A stretch of 64,000 nt of DNA from contig JACTAT010000043.1 of assembly GCA_014526335.1 (NCBI GenBank), forward strand, positions 414,171-478,170. The letters are read 5' to 3'. The stretch's first letter is position 1, and every line of letters starts with the position of its first letter. Made by a program: the position numbers and the translations under genes. The notes under the pieces were generated by a model. It was not told where the DNA came from, made no database searches, and worked only from the letters and a program-made list of their open reading frames with translations. The stretch comes from Chrysaora quinquecirrha. Lineage: Eukaryota; Cnidaria; Scyphozoa; Semaeostomeae; Pelagiidae. Below are positions 53,401 through 62,125 of this stretch, one piece after another.

Positions 53401-56400
53401 AATCAACCTGGGTCTTACATCTGTGTGAAAGATCCAAACTCAAAGGATAAACCTTGTGAAAAATCAGGATATGTGAGACAAAATGGTGTTTGTTTAGGTA
53501 AGCGTGAAACGTACACACTGCGATATTTGTCTTGATAAGTCAAAGCTGAAATAATTATTTTGGGCATGCAGAAATCCTAGATGAATATGACGTAGCTATA
53601 ATCAGAAAACTGCTTTTCTGGTAAACATTTATTGGGTCTTCATGTCCAATTTCAATTAGCAAGCGAAGCTCGTTATAATCTTTGAGTCGTAAAAAACTGC
53701 GAAATGGCGATGAGAAGCTAATCATCTTTGGGCCGGGCACACCTGAAAGCGTTTGCTCCTGACATTCCTCAGAGTATAAACGTCAAAAACGGACAGAAAC
53801 ATTGAGCTTAGGCAGAATTTATAAGAAAAGCAGATCAATTTTGGTCTAAGACGCTGTTTGTACGAGAGAAAAAGATACGGACCCGTATCTTTTGGGTACG
53901 ATTTCATAGCGTTTACACGGGACCGGATCGGGAACGGGATAAAATTGATCCGCTTTTCTATCGTACAAAAAAGGTTTGATCCCAACCGATCCGCATTTCT
54001 AGCCGCATTTCGCGACCTTTATGGCACGGGATCCACTTGGATCTATTTCCGTTTAAACCGGGTCCTAATCCATCCTGTCTCTATATAGAATCTGCATGCA
54101 TAGTATCGGCATTATTTGCTGTTTGAAACTCAGAAGACAAAAGAAACCCTCCGTGCATCTTTGACTGGTTTACGAAGCTTGTATTTTATCGATGTTTTTT
54201 GTCCTATTACGATAGATTGCATCTATGTTCCATTCTCTTTAGATGAAGACGAATGCTCAACTGGATCTGCTAACTGTGGACAAGAATTCTGTGTTAATGC
54301 ACAAGGCTATTACGCATGCTTCGAGAAATGCCCCTTTGGATATCAAGCAGAAGGGAAAATATGCAAAGGTATTTCTTAACTGTCTGCTTAACAAGTGTAT
54401 CTTGCCAAAAATAAGCGTTGTGTTTCTCTAGTGATGAAGCTTTGAGATAAAGTGGAATGACTGCCAGACGGGAGAGGACTTACCTTAGGTTTGGATAACC
54501 TTTAGGTAGGAAAAATGCAAACAGAGCACGAAAGGAAAAAGTAATAAAACTATGTCTCTCTTAAAGAATTAAAGTAATTGCAAAGTCTGAATACAAATTT
54601 AGTCTGTCTGTATTCAATATATGGGCCTATTTTCCGGTTATTAAAAGTAGGCAAATCTTGCTGTTAAGTCTATTGCAATTAAAGATTTCACGCGCATGTC
54701 ACATTCTGTTAACATTAACAAAGATTTAATTCGCCATCCAGATTAATTATTTTCTTTTTATTTAGATGTCGATGAATGTGCTTCTCAGTCCAATCTATGT
54801 GGAGATAATTACAAATGTGTCAATACTATTGGCTACTACGAATGCAGACTTGCATCATGCCAAAAGGGGTATGAACTAAAAGATGGAAAATGCGAAGGTT
54901 AAGCATTCACTTTTATACTTTATGTACTAACTTGGAAGTGCTTTAGATTTTTATTTCATGGTTCATTTCAGAATTTTCAGATCTAGTTCCTTCAAAATAT
55001 TGACCCATAAGTGTGACCGCTTGGACACGGCGTTTGGCTCACAATCGAAATTTTATTTGCTCGAATCTTGTCGACATTGCATATCCACATAAGTTCTATT
55101 CGTACCCGCCATATCCTTAATCTGCAGTTAAACATGAATTTACGTTTTGCTACACAATTTCTTATGCATCTCTTTAAATAACCAGTAGATTTTGTCTACA
55201 AATTATTTTTTCAATTATTTTTGCGCCATTGTCTGGTCTACTTTTGACGTCTATACTCCAGGAGTGCTAGAATAAAAGCTTTTCCTGTGTTTAAAGATGT
55301 TTCCGTTTTCTCCATAACAGTTTCTAAGTTTTGTAGTACAACTCAAAGGTTTTTCAACTTTCTAAATTTCCAGGTTTTTTCCTAAAGGTTCTAACACTTG
55401 ATGATTATGATATTGATGATAATTCTTGCCTATATTTTGAAACACGTCGTATACGTTGAAGAACTCTCCCGTGTTGGGAATACTAATAGGGCCAGTTTAT
55501 ATCTCAATATTTTCATAAATGGCATAAACTAGGATAGATGTTTCCACGAGTGGCATACCACAATAGATGGAATTCGATGAGGAGCTCAATGAAATCTTCG
55601 ATTAACTCTCCAAGTCATGCAGCTCAAGGCTCTGCTCCCTTTTGTCTTTGTGTTTCGGCTATGTTGAGTCTTTTCAGTACCATGCATATTGATATTTAGT
55701 TTCGTGAATGTGGGAAGCACTAACATTTTTCAACACGAGGCAAACTGCAAATGATTGGATTCGAACCTAGACTACTTCATCAGAGAGCCAACGACGATTC
55801 CACTGCTCTAAAGACCTCAACTAAATCTTTGAAAAGCTTTAGGATTATTGTGACTGAAATTCACTAAAATTCCATCCACTTTCGTCTTTCCTTGTTCCAA
55901 GGCTTTCTAATTTAACGTGCAGAGAACACGGAGCCAAAGAGAGGCTTTGAGATGCGTTTACCATTCTTCGTTCGCTTGACCCCACTAGACGCTACTGCAT
56001 AAAAATTTCACCATCGAAAAACAGATATTTAGAGTTAAATATTAGGACGTTACACAAATCAAGGGTACCTTAAGGAAAATTTGCTAGGTTAAGGTTATGA
56101 AGTTAGTTGTCCACAAATGGGATAAAATGTGTGGAAGAGCTCAAATTCAAATAAGTGATGCCAAATTGGGAAATGATTAGAGTAAAGTGGGAATGACGTT
56201 TCGTAATATGAGAAGGATTGCTGCAAATGGGGCTGTCGAGATAATGAATTTAGCACTTGAAAGGGCGAAAGCAGGCCAATGAATGAATTAACGAGAGTGT
56301 AGGAGGAAAAAGGCCTATTTTCGATGACCTGTACTTTTACTACAAGTCATAAAGCCAAATAATCTCCTCCCATTTAGCCATATTGTTCCTTCTTCAGTAC

Positions 56401-59400
56401 CATGTATATTTTTATAACGGAAGCATTAGCTATGTTCGGCCACAGTTTTCAGTTACGTGGGATTGCAGCGTAAGGATATAACAATATGATTTAGCTTATG
56501 CCTGTCTCTGCCGAATCGGAGACCGGTTGTTAGCAGCAACGACTCTTCATAATAACACACTGAACATCCTCGGAGACTGCGACAACTTTGTAAGAAAGTA
56601 TGCAATCCTGAACAAGTAATATCTGAATTATATTGCTTTTTTACTCTTGACGTAGATATTGACGAGTGTTCAACTGGGCAGCATAACTGTGGAAAGAATT
56701 ATAGATGCAAGAATACTGTTGGCTATTTTAAATGTGAACTGTCCTCCTGCAATCAAGGCTTTTACCTATCTAACGGACGCTGCCTAGGTAAGTGCTTCTA
56801 TTACACAATTTTTTAAAAATCTTTTACGGACGTGATTTTTAATTTAATAAAATAAATCTAACGGGAACGCATGACAATGAGCTTTTTTAGATTTTGCTAA
56901 GATGTTATAAAGTTTCTTACAGGCTTAAAAGCTTAATAGATAGAAAAAAGACTTTTCCAGTACCTCATTTTCTTAAATTTTTTGTGATTTTTCTAAGTGT
57001 TTGTGTTTCTCGTTAGTGGTTGTAACATGAAATACTATGTGCGTAAGGATACCCGCTGAATGTACATTTGCAGACTCCGTATTTTAAATAGAAAATGCTT
57101 TCATAAATTTTTTACACTACTTCTAACTCTTCATTAAGTTACTTATAAGCCTCATAAGACAAACTCATTAGTACATTATCTTTAACATCAGTGCCCTGCA
57201 TACTGAAGTTGTTTTCTTACTTAGCTGGACTATAATGATCAACGAAGATGCATCTAAACAAAGTTTATTTGCTTAAATTTAGTTTGTTTTTGCTAGATAT
57301 CAATGAATGCAACATCACTCCTGATATTTGTGGCAGTGGCAGATGTTTCAACAATTATGGATCTTATATCTGCAGTTGCTTCCCAGGATTCCAACTCAGC
57401 ACAACAACAAAAAAATGTGAAGGTATTAGACTAAAATCTAACCAATTTTCGTATTTAATGATAAAAAGTTATTGTTAGTAGAGAAACGCTAGTACAAGCT
57501 AAGAGAAGCTGGACTATTAGAAAATCAGGAAATCAGAAGATATGAAAAGTCATGGTGACGAGAAAGCATCTTGCTTGAAGCCGTCAAATTCCGTTAATGC
57601 AGGATCATCCTTGGCATCCAAAGTTCTATTGATCAAGCGGAAAATTCTTTCAAAGAATCAATGCCCATTACAGATCTGATTGATATGTCAGAGAACTATT
57701 CAGTAAATTACCCTCGGTGAAATCATGACGCAGAAACTGGGGAAACACCAAAACTAAACACCAATCCCCGTGGGAAAAAACGAAACTAAACAATGCATCC
57801 AAACCCCGTGTCATGACATGAGCAATAAAAACTCGCCCCTGGTGGCATTAACCCCAGTTAAACCAGCATTTAATAGTCACCATGAGCGAACCTCAGGAAG
57901 TCAGCCCAAGCCATTGAATGGCGTGAATTAAGACCTAAAAAATCTGCAAATTTTAAAGACTTACTAGAAGAGAAAGAAACAAAGTAAAGCAAAAATGAAA
58001 TCAGAAGACAGACAAGAAAGACAGTGAGCAAAGTGACGTATGCAGCCACCTCTGAAATTACATGGCTGAACAATTTTGCCAGCAACCACTACCTGGCGTA
58101 CACAAAACATGGGGATTCGATGCCAAACCCCTTATATTCATGCTCTTAAAGCTTATAGACAAGTTGTCTTTTATAACGTTTTTGAGAGAAATAAGTTGTT
58201 TATCATGGCCAAAGTTAAGATGGATGCCACAATGGGTGAGTCTCTAACGCCGACTTCACAAATCTCCTGCCACAACGATATAGCCACATCACATTGCCTT
58301 AAACGAATATTAGTTGCCTAGGGGTACTCCCTATTGTAGGCTGACAGATGTGCGTCCCTAATACTGGTGGCTTTCCTTAAAAAAATCCCTACATGTGGGT
58401 CCAGTTTATGCATGCATTACTTGAAAAGTGGGTATAGAATCAAATTTCCTTAACATTTGCTTCATTTATATTCATACTTAAGCCATAAAACGTGATGGCT
58501 GTATATGTAAAACAATAACTTAAATGTTGGCTGAATTGTGAATACTTGGGGGCATATCCCTGTACATTTCAGGGCCAAGTACCCTCTGGGATCTGTCTTT
58601 TACTACAAAAGATGTTTCAAATATTTTTTGCCATGATGTTTTGAACTGTTGCCACCTTTTATACAAAAATGAACCTCAGTACCCTTGTTGCAATTCATTC
58701 AACAGATATCGATGAATGTAAAAAGAGCCCTGGAATCTGCGAATCAGAATGCGTGAATACCGTTGGTTCATACAAATGCAGTTGCCCACGAGGATATCAG
58801 CCTATTGGTGATCACTGTGAAGGTAATTCGCAAAACAAGATTTCAGACATTCTCACTTTTGCTATTAAATTCTGGTCATTCAGCCTTGATTCCTTAATAG
58901 GAATGTCATGTAAAGGACTTTAACTCAGTCGAGTGATGTCGAGCCATGTCGTGTTGAGTGTTGTATAGAGTTTTCGGGAAAATTTTAAACATCTTTAAAA
59001 ACAAGGAGCTCGACATTCTATTGTTTGGGGTGTTAACCACTTAACCCTACACAGGCTTGGGGGCCCAATGGGTCTACGGGTAGAAACTTACAGTCAAAAT
59101 TTCTAAACCACTGAGATTTTCTCAATGAAACTCCCCGAGTTTTTCTAAAATCTGTTCAGAATTATATTAGTGTAAAAATAGATGACATCATCATTTTTCC
59201 TTATGTAGTTAAAAATTGAATCAGCAGTTTCATGAAAATATGGCCCCTACAGTATATGCTATAAAACGTTCCATGATAAAGGTGCATTCCCCATTTACAT
59301 AGCTGCATGCAATATACGAACTTTAGGATGCCTTGAATGTGACCTCGAAATGACGTCGTGAATTTTTTAATTTTTGAACATCACGTCAAAAATTGCTTAC

Positions 59401-61672
59401 GTCCGCAGAACGTGGTTACGTGGCAGCCCCATTCAACGTCAAAATATACAAAACATGTTGTTGTACAATCTTGCAAAGGATTATGACCTTTTGGCTTAAC
59501 ACAATTTCGAGTGTTGACTAAACAGGCCTTCACATTTGGCAATAGAATTTGGTCGTTCACCCTTGATAATTACCTTACCTGGGAAAGTCCGATAAGCTAT
59601 TATGTCCATCCTATGTCTTTGGTTAGAATCCTTCTTGGCCTAGATTCCTTGAAAAAGAAAGAAATATGCAAGAAGTTTCATTCAAACTAATACCTTTGTA
59701 AATTTATATAGAAGCTTCACAGAGAGCCAGATTTCAGATACTGTTGTTCTGTTTGGGGATCTTCTGGGTGTTACCCAACAATGATATTACCATTGCTAAA
59801 CAACTAGATGCGCTTCAAAAGTTACAGATAAAAGCCACCAGAATACTAAAAAGTAGCCCTTTCGATGCATAGGCAGCTCTTTTGCTTTAGAGACTTGGTT
59901 GACCAGAAGTACAAAATTTGATAGACAAAGAAACATCTTCTATGGTTTATAAATTGTTAAAGTGGCTTGCACCTGACTATCTCTTGAGTGACATCCAGGG
60001 AATTGAGAAACTCCAAAACAGATCTTTCAGTTCCCCTGTTGATAACCGATATCCTTTGCGTATAGCGGGGCAATTATCTGATTCTCTCGATTTTTTTCGA
60101 CGGAAATATTGAGCAAACATTTTAAAATGTGTCAGTGTATAATAGTTTTGTAATCAAATCGCAACGTTTCGCATTAATCAAACATTGTAAATTTTTGTAA
60201 TTTGTAGACATTGATGAATGTTCGGTTCAGGGATTCGGAAGACGATGTCCGTCCGACCATGTTTGTTATAATGAATATGGAAATTACAGTTGCATAAAAA
60301 GTACATGTCCAAACAAATACTACATTCTAAGGAGCTCATAGTAAGTGCAAATGCATTGAAATAATCACTATCAACCCTATTCTTACCAAGGTATTTTGGT
60401 CCCAATTCTTACCAAGAGGGGGGGGGTTAAATTACCCCCCTGCTTAAAAACCGAATGGAAGGGAGTTGAGCCATAAAACCTGGCGCAAAGGTAATATATT
60501 ATGAGAAGACCTGAAATGTTATAAAAAATTTGCATTTTGTCACGTGATTTGGCTATTACGTCATATTTTTGCTTTACACACGGGTATGACGTAATAGTTT
60601 GAAAAACTGCTAGAAATGATACCATCACACTTTTGCATCATAAAACGTTTTTCTAATGCTGCAAAAAGGTTGGAAAAATGCATATAATGACCAAAAAGAT
60701 GAATTTTCAAAGATAGGAAGAATTTAGATTTTTAAGGTTTGTTACGAATTTATAGGTCCGCTCAACAAACATTGAATTGTAGTCACTCAAATAGTCATAG
60801 AGCATTGAAAATTGGCAATAATGCTCATTATAGATATAAACTAAAAGCCGAAACTTTAGACCTATAGAACCCACGGGTTTTGAGATATTTAAAAAAAATT
60901 GACTGGGGGGGTAATTTTAACCCTCCCCTGGTAAGAATAGGGTTAAGACTTGACTCCTTCCGACGTTTACCGGGAGAAATGTTGGCGATTTTGGTTAAAC
61001 AGATTTGCTTTCTCCGAGTCTGCGAGGTGGTATTGTGATTATGCTTGGTAGAATGGAAAATCATTGCCAACCCAACACTAGGAAGTTTGCTAGCAAGACA
61101 TACATAAATCATGCCTCATATCAGCCCTATGTGGTGGTCGAACAACCAAAATTTTAACGGAACATCAATATTCATAAACTCTCTGTTGCTTTGGTGCATT
61201 TGTGCCGTTTTTCAGTTTTTCACCCATTCCATTTCATCCCATTGTAGTATCCCATTTCATTTTTCACATTTCAAATTTATGCTAACCGTAATTTCGGAAT
61301 TTAATAAGGCCTCCAGCCTCCATCGATTTTCAACATCAAGATCGCAGATCGCATTAATTAGCCTTTCTCTTTTGGTTGCTTGATGCCTGATAAAATACTA
61401 TATTTGATGTTCTTGGGTATACAGCAGTGCAAGAAACAAGTCTTAACTCATAAAGCAAATGCATTAAATAACACAGCATCTTTTCTGATCTAGTGAATGT
61501 CGCTTATTGTGTCCTGGAAATCATGGTCCATGTTCAGAAATGTTGATTCGATCCATTAAATGGAGAGCAGCAAAGTTCAAGAAATTTGTTAACCCTCGAG
61601 CATATAAATTCACTTATGTTCTTCGAGTTTCTTCCTACTTACGGGTTCAAATTCATTTCGACATCAGCTCAG
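44382..61672 (+). CDS. FBLN1-like: Fibulin-like extracellular matrix protein, multi-exon, 3' end missing
   Basis: Fibulins are secreted glycoproteins that join basement membranes and elastic or microfibril networks and bind calcium through EGF modules. Exons found: 44382-44439, 50534-50729, 52495-52641, 53345-53497, 54243-54368, 54766-54897, 56656-56787, 57297-57422, 58706-58822, 60208-60340 and 61494-61672. Order of domains: signal peptide, one anaphylatoxin-like module, one plain EGF, seven calcium-binding EGF modules, then the start of the fibulin-type C-terminal module. EGF exons are all phase 1-1 with GT-AG borders, and the last two join at phase 2, keeping the frame open. The anaphylatoxin exon ends in phase 2 while the next EGF exon needs phase 1, so a small exon is missing; a candidate is 51798-51808. 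The final exon was not found and may lie past the window. Vertebrate fibulin-1 and -2 have three anaphylatoxin modules, so one is few. No stop or frameshift is seen, hence it is taken as a living gene. Confidence 0.87.
44923..45053. mobile_element. Short MITE related to families M1/M2, intron 1
   Basis: Ends CTCACTTTTTTATATAAGAA and TATTCTTATAAAAAATAG-like. Probably TA-flanked; the right end is uncertain by a few bases. Confidence 0.55.
45174..45553. mobile_element. TA-flanked MITE, family M2, copy a, intron 1
   Basis: Ends CACTCATTTTTTTTATAAGA and TCTTATAAAAAAAAAGAGTG, flanked by TA (45172-45173 and 45554-45555). Subterminal TAAGAAACTTTCAGTACT repeats on both sides. The same plan as M1 but with different sequence. 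Confidence 0.9.
46425..46686. mobile_element. Family M2 MITE, copy b, degraded
   Basis: Starts CACTATTTCTTTTAAAAAAG and contains GAGATCAATATTGGTTAAGA and AAACTTTCAGTA in the same order as copy a. The right end is eroded. Confidence 0.65.
47345..47560 (+). repeat. Minisatellite, about 85-bp unit, 2.5 copies, intron 1
   Basis: Unit contains ACCCACCACA, CAAGCATAATAAC, CACTACAGTAGTGATTATCC and AAAACTACCACCAC. Units near 47347, 47432 and 47517. Confidence 0.75.
50534..50729 (+). CDS. FBLN1-like: Fibulin exon: anaphylatoxin-like module
   Basis: Acceptor CTTTCAAG|GTTCC, donor AAT|GTATGT, 65 codons, phase 1 in and phase 2 out. The cysteine pattern is that of fibulin anaphylatoxin modules: [12 protein letters not shown], then GPVC, SMC, FLSCC and RYCTAG, i.e. 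CC...C...C...CC...C. It joins the signal-peptide exon in frame. Confidence 0.82.
51381..51781. mobile_element. TA-flanked MITE, M2-related, intron 2
   Basis: Ends CACGTATTTCTTTTT and AAAAAATACGCG, flanked by TA at 51379-51380 and 51782-51783. Contains TAAGAAACT, AGTACTCAAAGTTTCTTA and GAGTACTGAAAGTTTCTTAC. Its right edge is 14 bp from a candidate 3' splice site. Confidence 0.8.
51798..51808 (+). other. Candidate 11-nt micro-exon of the fibulin gene
   Basis: TGATGTCAATG lies between GGTTACAG and the strong donor GTAAGTGG. Its 11 nt convert phase 2 (end of the anaphylatoxin exon) to phase 1 (start of the EGF exon), giving residues IDVN at the join. The acceptor has a poor pyrimidine tract and lies 14 bp from the edge of a MITE, so it is only a proposal. 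Confidence 0.3.
52495..52641 (+). CDS. FBLN1-like: Fibulin exon: EGF module 1
   Basis: 49 codons, acceptor TATTTCAG, donor GAAG|GTAAGA. A linker [11 protein letters not shown] precedes a six-cysteine EGF ([11 protein letters not shown], then CKCRQGY...SCEG). The D-I-D-E calcium signature is absent, so it is a plain EGF. Confidence 0.87.
52670..53033. mobile_element. Family M1 MITE, copy c, fibulin intron
   Basis: Ends CACGTTTTTTTATAAGGA and CCCTTTTAAAAAAAACGTG; right flank TA (53034-53035), left flank AA, a mutated TA. It lies 28 bp after an EGF exon donor and is opposite in orientation to copy a (GAGGCTGGAGTTC...). Confidence 0.87.
53205..53290 (+). repeat. tRNA-derived SINE-like piece, copy 1
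   Basis: Shares TTGGAATCTTCGTTGGCTCT and a B-box-like AGTATTCAAATCC with the reverse complement of 55745-55815. The A box is weak. Confidence 0.5.
53345..53497 (+). CDS. FBLN1-like: Fibulin exon: calcium-binding EGF 2
   Basis: 51 codons. DIDEC start and NQPGSYIC (calcium and hydroxylation-type region). The distance between the fourth and fifth cysteines is 12 residues ([12 protein letters not shown]), far longer than the usual one. Confidence 0.85.
53700..54080. other. Intron segment with GATCC-rich imperfect inverted repeats
   Basis: GATACGGACCCGTATC is a 16-bp palindrome (53873-53888). CGGGACCGGATC...GATCCGC and related short repeats follow. Perhaps a degraded DNA element; ends not found. 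Confidence 0.35.
54243..54368 (+). CDS. FBLN1-like: Fibulin exon: calcium-binding EGF 3
   Basis: 42 codons. [19 protein letters not shown] and [12 protein letters not shown]. Six cysteines. Acceptor CTCTTTAG, donor AAAG|GTATTT. Confidence 0.86.
54766..54897 (+). CDS. FBLN1-like: Fibulin exon: calcium-binding EGF 4
   Basis: 44 codons. [26 protein letters not shown] and [14 protein letters not shown]. The donor GAAG|GTTAAG is a less common form. Very similar in length and spacing to the next exon. Confidence 0.85.
54898..56655. other. Fibulin intron between EGF 4 and EGF 5
   Basis: 1.76 kb. Apart from the tRNA-like piece at 55735-55815 no exon, gene or clear element is recognised. Confidence 0.45.
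55735..55815 (-). repeat. tRNA-derived SINE-like piece, copy 2
   Basis: Minus strand has TAGAGCAGTGG (A box-like) and, 35 nt later, TAGGTTCGAATCC (perfect B box). The part between matches the plus strand of 53210-53265. Confidence 0.6.
56656..56787 (+). CDS. FBLN1-like: Fibulin exon: calcium-binding EGF 5
   Basis: 44 codons. [26 protein letters not shown] and [14 protein letters not shown]. Acceptor GACGTAG, donor CTAG|GTAAGT. Confidence 0.86.
   Translation: MLTSVQLGSITVERIIDARILLAILNVNCPPAIKAFTYLTDAA
57297..57422 (+). CDS. FBLN1-like: Fibulin exon: calcium-binding EGF 6
   Basis: 42 codons. [26 protein letters not shown] and KKCEG. Normal C-x-C spacing between cysteines four and five. Confidence 0.87.
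57423..58705. other. Fibulin intron with a short R1-like stretch
   Basis: 57654-57760 (AAAGAATCAATGCCCATTACA...CCCTCGGTGAAATCATGA) resembles the first 100 bp of repeat R1 at 11320-11380. No exon seen. Confidence 0.5.
58706..58822 (+). CDS. FBLN1-like: Fibulin exon: calcium-binding EGF 7
   Basis: 39 codons. [26 protein letters not shown] and DHCEG, a textbook calcium-binding EGF. Acceptor TTCAACAG, donor GAAG|GTAATT. Confidence 0.88.
58823..59699. other. Fibulin intron, no gene seen
   Basis: TTAACCCTACACAGGC at 59041 resembles a TTAA-element end, but no partner is found. Otherwise unremarkable. Confidence 0.4.
59700..60115 (+). pseudogene. LINE C-terminal remnant in fibulin intron
   Basis: In shifting frames: [18 protein letters not shown], then [20 protein letters not shown], then [17 protein letters not shown] and [10 protein letters not shown]. 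This is the jockey/CR1-type LINE C-terminus. Several stops (for example at 59870) show it is dead. It ends about 90 bp before an EGF exon. Confidence 0.75.
60208..60340 (+). CDS. FBLN1-like: Fibulin exon: last EGF, first five cysteines
   Basis: Reads [27 protein letters not shown] and [12 protein letters not shown]. Phase 1 in, phase 2 out at ATA|GTAAGT. The sixth cysteine comes from the next exon, as in the final EGF of known fibulins. Without splicing the frame would stop at TAG, which spans the splice site. Confidence 0.85.
60375..60942. mobile_element. TTAA-type MITE, copy P3
   Basis: Ends CCCTATTCTTACCA and TGGTAAGAATAGGG, flanked by TCAA (60371-60374) and TTAA (60943-60946). Same first seven bases as P1 and P2 but different beyond. 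Runs of G/C (GGGGGGGGTTAAATTACCCC) lie just inside both ends. Confidence 0.82.
60947..61493. other. Fibulin intron remainder, no gene seen
   Basis: Between P3 and the last seen exon. A frame at 61111-61383 has no recognisable domain. Confidence 0.4.
61494..61672 (+). CDS. FBLN1-like: Fibulin exon: start of C-terminal fibulin-type module
   Basis: Phase 2 in, phase 1 out (TCAG|GTAAAA). Reads [14 protein letters not shown], then a strand-rich segment ending [10 protein letters not shown]. Known fibulin-type modules have the same cysteine pair and a corresponding ...IIFDI..G segment before the last exon. The C-terminal half of the module is not seen in the remaining 2.3 kb. Confidence 0.78.
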
Positions 61673-62125
61673 GTAAAAGAAAATTTGATTCTTTGTCTCA
61701 CAATAATCACATCTTTTCCCGTTGTAATCTTTCAATTTTGCGTAACATTACTTTTTGAGATATAGGTAAATTTGAAGGAAAAAGCAGACTTTTGATAAAT
61801 TTTATGATGAAGAGGCAGACGATAAAGAATTTTAAATTTATGCTATCCGCTTAAAATTATTTTGATTTTCATCTTTTCTCATTTCTTCTTTTTTCTTCCC
61901 GCTTGCTGCCCCACATCGCCCTTTCGACCTTTGTCCTTAACATTCCTCCCGCTTAGTTTTTCGCCTTCCCTTAAAATTGTTATGTTGTTGTTTCCTTATA
62001 GACAATGTTGTAAACTATAAATTTGCTGAGCTTTTAATTTTTCTCTTGTGCCGAACATGGACTAGTCGTTATTTATTACTCTCTTTACCGCCCGTACTAT
62101 TTCTAAATGCGTTTAAAATGCATTT
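61673..62125. other. Downstream of the last fibulin exon seen
   Basis: The remaining exon of the fibulin-type module was looked for and not recognised. Long T/C tract at 61860-61920. Confidence 0.4.

Noticed and set aside
59041..59060. TTAACCCTACACAGGC as one end of another TTAA element
   Set aside because: No inverted partner found within 2 kb.
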